A stretch of DNA of 64,000 nt from an uncultured Acetatifactor sp. (lineage in GTDB: Bacteria > Bacillota > Clostridia > Lachnospirales > Lachnospiraceae). Both the position numbers and the translations under genes were made by a program. The stretch is taken from positions 33,292 to 97,291 of the forward strand of contig CAJUAB010000020.1 in the NCBI GenBank assembly GCA_910583845.1, given 5' to 3'. Positions 26,662-34,185 of the stretch are shown here, piece after piece; the stretch's first letter is position 1, and each line of letters opens with the position of its first letter. Below the pieces are notes generated by a model. It worked only from the letters and a program-made list of their open reading frames with translations. It did not search any database and was not told where the DNA came from.

Positions 26662-27192
26662 TCACCGTGTTTCCCATGCCGCCACTTCACCATATGCATA
26701 AGGGCGGCTCTCTCCCGTGACAGCCTGCATCATCATGGCATGTCCCGCCACCGCCACCCTTGCGTAGTCCGCGTATTTTTCCAGGACCCGAAGCACTCTG
26801 TCTCTCACCAGCTGTGTACTCTCCCACGGCTTCCCGTCTCCGTCCGGGTAAATACCGCCGCAGGCGTCGTGTTCCTGACAGAGCCGCAGCAGTTCTCCCT
26901 GATCCCTCACCGTGTGCGTCCTGTCGGAGTCCCATTCATGCAGGTCCCGTTCCACGCGAAGGGGAATGTCCAGCTCCCGGGCCAGAATACATGCGCTCTG
27001 TAAGGCTCTTGTATATGGGGAAGAGATGAGAATCTGAGGAGCGGCCTTTTTCAGGCTGCGGGCCGCCGCCATGATCTGCGCCTCCCCCGCCGGGGTGAGT
27101 CCCGCAAACTGCCTGCCAAAGGGAACATCGGCCCAGTCGCCCACGCTCTCATAATCAGGTTCTCCGTGCCTCACAAAATAAAACATAGTCAT
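26662..27192 (-). CDS. Histidine phosphatase family protein
   Basis: A 176-residue protein of the phosphoglycerate-mutase-like superfamily. The phospho-histidine is His9 in FVRHGEP, the second basic site is SSPYTRALQSA, an acid residue sits in LHEWDSD, and the second catalytic His is in VAGHAMMM. ATG 27192 was chosen for GAGGAGGAG upstream. It lies 54 bp after the Nudix gene on the same strand, in the glycosidase set. The substrate is unknown, probably a small phosphate ester. Confidence 0.88.
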   Translation of the reverse strand: MTMFYFVRHGEPDYESVGDWADVPFGRQFAGLTPAGEAQIMAAARSLKKAAPQILISSPYTRALQSACILARELDIPLRVERDLHEWDSDRTHTVRDQGELLRLCQEHDACGGIYPDGDGKPWESTQLVRDRVLRVLEKYADYARVAVAGHAMMMQAVTGESRPYAYGEVAAWETR

Positions 27193-27246
27193 GGCTCTCC
27201 TCCTCTCATGCACAGACCATGCCACGGCACCCTTCCGGTTCCGCGC

Positions 27247-27684
27247 TTATGAAAAGCCCTCAAAAGCCCGGAGCATCCTCTCCACTGTCTCCAGATCCCG
27301 CTTCTCCTCCTCCCGGTCATAGGTATAGTTTTCCGGAACCTCCGCAAACAATTTTATGTAGCCCATCTCGCTCTCCGGCAATTCTCCCAGAGAGTGGACA
27401 TCGGCGTAATAGACCCGGCCGGTATTACTGCCCCGGCCATCCTCCCACACATACTCATAGTCCCACAGCGGAAGCAGGCTGGCGTCACGGATGCCGGTCT
27501 CTTCAAACAGTTCCCGTCTGGCGGCCTCCATCGCCGTCTCCCGGGGCTCCACATGGCCGCCGGGATGCTCAAAGCTCTCCCTGCGCCGGTGCCAGCAATA
27601 GACCCATTTCCCCTGATATCGGGTAAAAATAACCACAAAATCAATATGTTCCAGCCTTCCCGCCGGAAAATCTGTCTTTGGCAT
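27247..27684 (-). CDS. Nudix hydrolase
   Basis: A 145-residue nucleoside-diphosphate-X hydrolase. The full Nudix box G-x5-E-x7-REUxEExGU is present at about residues 43-65 (GHVEPRET ... RRELFEETGI). ATG 27684 has GGAGGGGAG upstream, and a longer frame to 27753 overlaps the GH43 end. It sits between GH43 and the histidine phosphatase, with short gaps that suggest one transcript. The substrate cannot be told from sequence. Confidence 0.93.
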   Translation of the reverse strand: MPKTDFPAGRLEHIDFVVIFTRYQGKWVYCWHRRRESFEHPGGHVEPRETAMEAARRELFEETGIRDASLLPLWDYEYVWEDGRGSNTGRVYYADVHSLGELPESEMGYIKLFAEVPENYTYDREEEKRDLETVERMLRAFEGFS

Positions 27685-27730
27685 ACCGCTCCCCTCCTTT
27701 TGGCAATCTATACGCCCCGGCTCCTCCGCG

Positions 27731-29353
27731 TTATCTTTCATAGCGGACCGCAAATTCCGTAAATTCCGCCGGTTCCGCCCCGCCGCCCCCAGCGTCTTCC
27801 TCCTGCACCCGCAGATTTTGCCCGGACGGTTCCTGCGCGTACAGCGCGATCATAACACCGGTAAATCCTCCCACAACCTCCGAGGAGAGGTAGCGGGTCC
27901 GAAGTCTGCCCAGCGGGCACAAATTCTCCCCGTCCCGGCCGCCGAACAGGGCAAAGAAGCCGTACTCCACGGGCTCCAGGTCGATCCCCAGAGTGACCTC
28001 TAAGTCCGCGGGAACCACCGTTTCCGCCACAACGCTCTGTACGCCTCCCACCACGCTGCGGGCCATGACACGGTACACATCCCCCGCGCCGCCTGCGGCC
28101 CTCACGCGCCATACAGCCAGGTCATAATGATGGTCGTGATCCATATACAGACTGATGCCTGCCTCCCCCGCCGGAACCCGGATTCCGCAGCGGACCTGCC
28201 CCCTCATCTGCCGCTGGCGGATCGCCACGAAGGTGGGGGAATCCTGTTTTTCCGCCAGAGTCAATGCCGTGGGATACAGCTTAAGCGTATGTCCCGCGTA
28301 AGTGAACCGGCCCATGGACCCGGAGGGTGCCCGCATCTTTTCCGGAAAGGAATAGTTTTCCCCGTGAGGGCTGCGCAGGAATACCCAGTCCACCCCCACA
28401 GAGGTGTCGGAGAAAGTATCCGTCCATTTCAGACCTTGTGTCACCGAGTCCCCCATACGGTCCGTCTCCACCTCCGCCGGGGTAATGCCTCCCACACCGG
28501 CGGTAAACCAGCCGTTTTCCTGAAAAGTCACCGGCACCAGGCACACCTCCCTGCCGGTGATATGGAAAGTCATCCACCGGTCTATCTGGCGGAAGGCCAG
28601 ATGCACCATCCAGAAATTCCCGTTATCATCCTCCACCAGGTCCCCGTGGCCGCATCCCTGGATCACATAGCCTCCCAGATTGCGGTTGGTCAGCACCGGA
28701 TTGCCGGGATAGGCGGTAAAGGGCCCGTTCACGGAGGGGCCCTTGGCATAGACCACCATATGCCCGTACTCCGTGCCTCCCTCCGCCGCCATCAGATAGT
28801 ACTGTCCCATTATCCTGTACAGATGGGGAGACTCCAGATACCGCCCTCCCGTCCCCTGCCAGATACATACGGAGGGACTCAGCCTGGCGCCGGTCTCTAT
28901 GTCGATCTCGCACTGGGTCACGCCGGATATGCCCTGGTCATCGTCCCCGTTGCTCATAAAATAGGCTTTTCCGTTCTCAAAATAGAGCGAAGGGTCAATG
29001 CCGCCCTGCTGCACCAACACCGGCTCCGACCATTCCCCGTATATATCGTCGGTCCACACATAAAAATTTCCCGGGCCGGTGACATTGGTGGTCACCATAT
29101 AGAAGCGCCCCTGGTGGCAGCGGATGGTGGGCGCGTAAATCCCGCCGCCGCAGTCCGCTCCCTTCAGGGGAAGCTGACTCTCCCGGGTCAGCACATGGCC
29201 GATCTGTTTCCAGTTGATCAGATCCCGGCTCTCAAAGAGGGGCACCCCGGGAAAATACTGGAAGGAGCTGCACACCATGTAATATTTGCCGTTGGCCTTG
29301 CAGATGCTGGGGTCCGGGTAAAAGCCCGGAATAATTGGGTTGGTATATTTCAT
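27731..29353 (-). CDS. Glycoside hydrolase family 43 (beta-xylosidase/arabinofuranosidase-like)
   Basis: A 540-residue inverting glycosidase. The N-terminal five-bladed propeller begins NPIIPGFYPDPS with the general base Asp14; DPSLYFENGKAYF and ESPHLYRI fit the pKa-modulating Asp and the acid Glu. From about residue 330 a concanavalin-like C-terminal domain typical of xylosidase GH43 enzymes follows. There is no signal peptide, so it acts on imported xylo-oligosaccharides. ATG 29353 has AAAGG upstream. It heads the GH43/Nudix/phosphatase/GH3 run. Confidence 0.94.
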   Translation of the reverse strand: MKYTNPIIPGFYPDPSICKANGKYYMVCSSFQYFPGVPLFESRDLINWKQIGHVLTRESQLPLKGADCGGGIYAPTIRCHQGRFYMVTTNVTGPGNFYVWTDDIYGEWSEPVLVQQGGIDPSLYFENGKAYFMSNGDDDQGISGVTQCEIDIETGARLSPSVCIWQGTGGRYLESPHLYRIMGQYYLMAAEGGTEYGHMVVYAKGPSVNGPFTAYPGNPVLTNRNLGGYVIQGCGHGDLVEDDNGNFWMVHLAFRQIDRWMTFHITGREVCLVPVTFQENGWFTAGVGGITPAEVETDRMGDSVTQGLKWTDTFSDTSVGVDWVFLRSPHGENYSFPEKMRAPSGSMGRFTYAGHTLKLYPTALTLAEKQDSPTFVAIRQRQMRGQVRCGIRVPAGEAGISLYMDHDHHYDLAVWRVRAAGGAGDVYRVMARSVVGGVQSVVAETVVPADLEVTLGIDLEPVEYGFFALFGGRDGENLCPLGRLRTRYLSSEVVGGFTGVMIALYAQEPSGQNLRVQEEDAGGGGAEPAEFTEFAVRYER

Positions 29354-29456
29354 TGTGGGGTCCTTTCCTGCTGATTTGCCACAGCATTGCTTCATATGTC
29401 CTGACTTATATTTTTTGCGTTCCCGGGCAGTCATGTCACGACAGCCTCTGTTTTCT

Positions 29457-31577
29457 TTATTGTAACATGCCTCTCACACAATTTCCACCAAAACAATTCT
29501 TATCTGCGGACATTTCGTCCAGCCATCTCACAATGTTCTTTTCCCCTTCCTCCCTGTACCACTTTTTCATCTCCAGATTTCCGTTTTTTGCGGCTTCCCT
29601 TAACCTGCGCAAAAAAATTATTTCATCTTCTTCACTGAAATCATTTTCCTGGCTGTCAATCAAAATCGGCAATAGCAAATGGCCCTGTGACAAACTTTCG
29701 TTCAATTCATAAGAAACATATTCCCTTTCAAGAGTCTGCCTGCTGAGCAGCAGCACTGTGATCCTGGTTTTCTTCAACATCTTATCGATCCACTGCCTTA
29801 TACTCTCGTCGTCTTTTTTCTTTTGTTCTTCCCTGACAACCATATAATGACTGTTTTCGTCTTCATTGACGATTTTGGTTATTTCCTTTGCCGTGCCGCT
29901 GTCAATGTCGTAGTGATAACTGATAAAAACCCCGGTACTGTCTATGCCGATATCAGAAAACAACTCATCTTTTAGCCTTTTCCCCTCCTTCTCCCTATAT
30001 TCCTTCAAGGCCTCTATAATCCCATCTACAAGCTCCTCCTCTTTCATATGATTATTCTTCAAAAATAACAGGCTGTCCGGCACTTTCCCCTTCTCAACCA
30101 ATTCCTTGAAAATCCTCTCGGCCGAAAGCCCGGTCTCTCTGACCGGAATCATAAAATTACCGCACTCCTCAGCTATTTCATACTCCTGCCAAATTCCGGA
30201 TTTTTTTCCGTTCTCTTCATCTTTAACCCGTCCAAAAAGAAAAATCGTGCTGCTGCACTGACCGATCAATCTCTTTCTGATTATTTTTCTCTCTTCTTCC
30301 TCCAACCCTATCAGGCTGCTGATATGAATCTTACTGTCAGCTACATCAGAATTATGTAAACCATTTTCTTGACTGTTTATTACTCCTGACAAAATATAGT
30401 TACCTACCCCGGCACCAAATGCGGTGTAAATCCGAAATCCGTTATCAACCAGCGCTTTGCCGAGATCTGTCAGAAAGTGCTCCGCCCGGCTCAGTCCTGT
30501 CGGCTCCGCCCGGCTCAGTCCTGTCAGCTCCGCCCGGCTCAGTCCTGTCGGCTCCGCCCGGCTCAGGTCTGTCGGCTCCGCCCGGCTCAGGTCTGTCGGC
30601 TCCGCCTGCGACCGGTTAAAACCGCCATACGCCTCTTTTCCCCTCGGGTCAATCCCACCGGAGACAAAGACATTGTCCGCTATGTGCTTATTATACAGAT
30701 ATTTAAGCATTCCTGTAATTTGCTCAAAATTGTCAATCAATATTGTATAAATTCCATAATTGGCCATATCCTTAATACGCAGTTTCTGATAATTATTTGC
30801 CTGGATAAACTTTTCAAACGCGTCTCCGGTTTGGATTTCCTCGTCAGTGCCATAATCTGTAATCTGGACTTTTCTCATGAAGCAATAATGCCTTGGCAGA
30901 GTCCTGCTGTTCAGGGAACTCTTCGCAATACTTAAAATTCTCTCCAGATTCGGGTCATTAAAACTAAAGCCTATAAAAAGAAATGTCCTGCTCACAAGCT
31001 CTACTGACAGCAGCTTCGTAAAAAGCTGTCTGTTGTCGTCATATCTCTGATAATCCTCCCGGGTTAAAACCACGTCATCCGGGTATCTCTTATCCCCATG
31101 CATCTTATACACGACCACATCACGCTTTGGATCATGGTATTTAAACGATTCCTGATTGATAATCGTTTCTACCACCCTTCCCTGCTCCCCTATCGTCCGC
31201 TCAAGAACATCGTCATAATTAGTGGTCCAGTACTCCTTGATCGGCAACCTGGCCAGCCAGGAAACATTCTTATTACTTTGGGGTATTTTGGCAAATTCAT
31301 TAAATACAACATCATTCAATCCCTGCCTTCCATACTGATTTTTATAATATTGCGCCAGCTCCGTCAAATCCACATTGGCATCCAGACGCATTTGTTTGCA
31401 GAGGGGCGCCAGCAGTCTCTTCCAATCCACATACCCCGATTCAATCGACAGACCTGCACCTGCAAACACCGAAACATATCCCAGCTTCATCTGTTCCGCA
31501 ATATTATCCAAATATGAGATATTCTGTTCCATGATCTGCTTCAGCCTGTCATTTTCTATTTTTTGTATGTAATCCAT
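29457..31577 (-). CDS. SIR2-SLOG-TIR fusion (single-chain Thoeris-like defence protein)
   Basis: A 706-residue protein with three domains. Residues about 28-295 are a SIR2-like NADase: FAGAGLSIESG (40-47), TTNYDDVLE with Asn120, KMHGD with His160, and FIGFSFNDPN. Residues about 302-525 are a SLOG (STALD) domain: NVFVSGG, then ALVDNGFRIYTAFGAGVGNY and SSTIFLFGR, as in the sensor half of ThsA. Residues about 545-665 are a TIR-like domain of the ThsB/DUF1863 type: GVFISYHYD, RQWIDKML, ITVLLLSRQT and YVSYELNESL with candidate catalytic Glu624. ATG 31577 has AGGGG upstream. It lies 79 bp after rdrB. Known Thoeris keeps ThsA and ThsB separate; both parts appear here in one chain. Function is inferred. 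Confidence 0.85.
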   Translation of the reverse strand: MDYIQKIENDRLKQIMEQNISYLDNIAEQMKLGYVSVFAGAGLSIESGYVDWKRLLAPLCKQMRLDANVDLTELAQYYKNQYGRQGLNDVVFNEFAKIPQSNKNVSWLARLPIKEYWTTNYDDVLERTIGEQGRVVETIINQESFKYHDPKRDVVVYKMHGDKRYPDDVVLTREDYQRYDDNRQLFTKLLSVELVSRTFLFIGFSFNDPNLERILSIAKSSLNSRTLPRHYCFMRKVQITDYGTDEEIQTGDAFEKFIQANNYQKLRIKDMANYGIYTILIDNFEQITGMLKYLYNKHIADNVFVSGGIDPRGKEAYGGFNRSQAEPTDLSRAEPTDLSRAEPTGLSRAELTGLSRAEPTGLSRAEHFLTDLGKALVDNGFRIYTAFGAGVGNYILSGVINSQENGLHNSDVADSKIHISSLIGLEEEERKIIRKRLIGQCSSTIFLFGRVKDEENGKKSGIWQEYEIAEECGNFMIPVRETGLSAERIFKELVEKGKVPDSLLFLKNNHMKEEELVDGIIEALKEYREKEGKRLKDELFSDIGIDSTGVFISYHYDIDSGTAKEITKIVNEDENSHYMVVREEQKKKDDESIRQWIDKMLKKTRITVLLLSRQTLEREYVSYELNESLSQGHLLLPILIDSQENDFSEEDEIIFLRRLREAAKNGNLEMKKWYREEGEKNIVRWLDEMSADKNCFGGNCVRGMLQ
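30481..30606. repeat. 24-bp tandem repeat inside the SLOG loop
   Basis: Units start at 30481, 30505, 30529, 30553 and 30577, with a partial at 30601. Each encodes an 8-residue AEP(T)(D/G)LSR repeat at protein positions about 325-366. The stretch is GC-rich inside an AT-rich gene. It separates SLOG strand 1 (VFVSGG) from its first helix (AEHFLTDLG). Confidence 0.95.
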
Positions 31578-31656
31578 TTTATACCCCTTTCTGTCGGTAT
31601 CCCACCTTTTCCTTTTGTCCGCATGTATCCTATGAGCAGATTCAATCCTCACCAGT

Positions 31657-34176
31657 TCAGGGATGACCGGCGAAACTATCGGGTCCTGCCCCTCCCCTGA
31701 AGCTCTGCATGTTTCCCATCTCCCTGATATTGTCAATCCATTGGTAAATCATCTGCCGGTTATATACATTCTGCCCCTTTTCATCCTTTACCTTTTCCAG
31801 TGCGCAGGCCATAAGCGCATATTCATTTTCCAGGGATGTGTGAAAAATCCCTTTGTCATCTGTGTTGATAGAGACATTGATCTGCGGGCACGCGGTCAGT
31901 TTCTCCATATCCCAGGTAAGATCCTTATTGTACATCTGCACGATGGGATGTTCTTCATAGCCCTGGATCACACTGATTGCCAGATTGGAAGAGGGATTGG
32001 CCTCGATCCCTATGCCCCGGGCCGCCACTTCTCTCTGCATGGCCTTCTGAACGGCCGCCACACCGTCCACGTATATGGGCAGCAGATATTTCTGTATGCT
32101 CCGACTGCCCTCCTTCCTCACCCTCCAGTCATAGTGATACATATAGTACAACTGACTTACTTCCTCTCTCTCCCGCACGGAGAAATCCTCCGGGTATCTG
32201 AGATTGACCAGCCACTCTTCCCCATATTTCTCATTTCCCCTGTATCTCCGGGACATATACAGATGCGGCGCGTCCCCCCTCAGCTTCCACGCCTCGTAAT
32301 ATGCATACATGTTTTCCCTCGAATGCTGCCCCGGCCTGCCTCCATATATTCGTGAAAAATAGAAACTGAATTGTTCCAGAAGTCTGTCGCGAAGCGCCTC
32401 CATTCCCTCAATCTTGTACTCAAGCAATTTGTGATACAGCCATACCACATTGTCCAGATAATCCTGCTGCGTAATCAGGATGGTATTATCCTTGAATTGA
32501 TACCACTTTTTTACATCCGTTCCAAGCACCGTCCCATGCCCGATACGGTCACCGCATTGCAGGTTCAGGAATCGGATTGCCTCGTCCACTGCCCGCAGTC
32601 CGTCCACCACATCCAAAAAGTCCTCACCTACATGATAAGTCATCTTCAACTGTCCCACCGGCTCGGCTCCCCATATCTCCGGCACCACATGTTCCGACAG
32701 GAAACGGAAAACTACGGCAAACACTTCGGGACGGCATCCGATCTCCATGGAACAGGCGTCAATGCCCAGCACGTTGGACGCAAGCTCCCGATACCTCTCC
32801 CGGAAGCGGTATATGGCATTAGCCTCCTCCTCCAGTTCGCAGCGTTTCGCATAATGCCTGCAATACCGCCCGCTAAAACAGCTCTCCGCAGGGAGCGCGT
32901 CATCCTCACGCTTGAGAAAATGAAAGACAAAGTAATAGGCCGATCTGGAAAGCCGCCCCTTTTCTCTGTGCTGTATCACACTGTCTATACCTGCAATGTT
33001 TTTGGCGTTTTCCTCCGCACTTTTTGCCGGTGCCACCCGGATTTCCAGAGACTGGATATTTCCGTTTTCCACGCTTCCGTATACTGCGCTCTCAATCATT
33101 TTAGAGCTGTTTTTATATACCCCCCTTTTGCGTCCCGAATAGATTGCGAAATTAGCAAATCCTACCGCTTCGTTGACCTGCACCAATTCGCGGCGTATGC
33201 TCTGCTTAATGACCAGATAGGCATAGAACCATTGCAAATATATTTCCGGAATATTATCGGTCAGTTCTTTTTTCAACATTTCATACATAAGCCAGCGCTC
33301 GCCGCCCACCCAGAAATGCTCTTCTTCCATGGAAACAATATATGGCACACCATACAGGGCGTAATCCAAATCCTCACTGCCATTATTCATCTGTCCATAC
33401 GACTTCATGAGATCTATGCGCTCCTGAACCTCATCACAATACGCCTCGACCCTGGTCTCTTCCGACAGGACACGCTTCATAAACGATATCCACGGGCCGT
33501 CCGGTTCATACCCTGTGCAGTATTGTACCAGAAATACCCGGATCAGTGCTGCCTTGATAATCCTGGCCGTAAACGAATCCTCCCTGTACTGGTCCGAGTA
33601 ACTGCGCCGGGCGATCCTCCGGCTTTCTTCCAGCTTTTTACTCAGCACGTCTATCTCATTTCCAGGCGACACATGATTCATAATCTGTATCCATATGAGA
33701 TGGAAAGCAGGGGCGGAGCCGTATAAGTGAAAATGGTTCTCGGAAATCTTCCTCCTCATAATTGCGTGCAACTGATCGTTATTATGTTCTATGGTCACAT
33801 CCCATGCGAAACGGGTGCAGGGCTCCCGGTATCTCTTGTACCGAATTGCCAGATACGCGCAAACCAGCAGATCCTCCTCCACATACTGTGTCACGCTCCG
33901 AAACCGCAGCAGATTTTTATAAATGCACACGGGACGATTATTTTCCATCGTAAGCAGCTGCTCCGCCAGCTCTTCCAGGGCCGCAAACACATTGAGGCTC
34001 CCGCTGAAACGATACAATTGCGCAACCTCCGTATCGCTGTACTGATGAAAAAAATCTCTGGAGAGCATCATGAAATCCCGTTTGGAAAACCTGTTACCCT
34101 CCATTTTCCCCCTCAAAATCCAAAACGCGCTCACCGAACTGTAATATGTTTTTACAATCTCATCCAAGTTATGCAA
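31657..34176 (-). CDS. rdrB: RdrB-like adenosine deaminase (RADAR)
   Basis: An 839-residue divergent adenosine deaminase. Metal and active-site motifs are NHFHLYGS (His148, His150), YHVGED (515-519), RIGHG (544-548), EANPSSN (725-731) and NTDDKG (771-776), spread over a chain about twice the usual deaminase length. In RADAR, RdrB converts adenosine or ATP to inosine forms during phage infection in a giant complex with RdrA. The TTG start has GAGG 7 bases upstream and lies 9 bp after the rdrA stop, so coupling is tight. The assignment rests on the motif set plus the RdrA-type partner. Confidence 0.88.
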   Translation of the reverse strand: MHNLDEIVKTYYSSVSAFWILRGKMEGNRFSKRDFMMLSRDFFHQYSDTEVAQLYRFSGSLNVFAALEELAEQLLTMENNRPVCIYKNLLRFRSVTQYVEEDLLVCAYLAIRYKRYREPCTRFAWDVTIEHNNDQLHAIMRRKISENHFHLYGSAPAFHLIWIQIMNHVSPGNEIDVLSKKLEESRRIARRSYSDQYREDSFTARIIKAALIRVFLVQYCTGYEPDGPWISFMKRVLSEETRVEAYCDEVQERIDLMKSYGQMNNGSEDLDYALYGVPYIVSMEEEHFWVGGERWLMYEMLKKELTDNIPEIYLQWFYAYLVIKQSIRRELVQVNEAVGFANFAIYSGRKRGVYKNSSKMIESAVYGSVENGNIQSLEIRVAPAKSAEENAKNIAGIDSVIQHREKGRLSRSAYYFVFHFLKREDDALPAESCFSGRYCRHYAKRCELEEEANAIYRFRERYRELASNVLGIDACSMEIGCRPEVFAVVFRFLSEHVVPEIWGAEPVGQLKMTYHVGEDFLDVVDGLRAVDEAIRFLNLQCGDRIGHGTVLGTDVKKWYQFKDNTILITQQDYLDNVVWLYHKLLEYKIEGMEALRDRLLEQFSFYFSRIYGGRPGQHSRENMYAYYEAWKLRGDAPHLYMSRRYRGNEKYGEEWLVNLRYPEDFSVREREEVSQLYYMYHYDWRVRKEGSRSIQKYLLPIYVDGVAAVQKAMQREVAARGIGIEANPSSNLAISVIQGYEEHPIVQMYNKDLTWDMEKLTACPQINVSINTDDKGIFHTSLENEYALMACALEKVKDEKGQNVYNRQMIYQWIDNIREMGNMQSFRGGAGPDSFAGHP

Positions 34177-34185
34177 TTCTTTTCC

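Noticed and set aside
30481..30606. Frameshift or assembly artefact in the fusion gene
   Set aside because: All units are exactly 24 bp, the frame is kept, and intact SLOG motifs resume directly after it.
31578..31736. N-terminal extension of the SIR2-SLOG-TIR protein
   Set aside because: No ribosome site upstream, and it would begin inside rdrB; ATG 31577 has AGGGG at good spacing.
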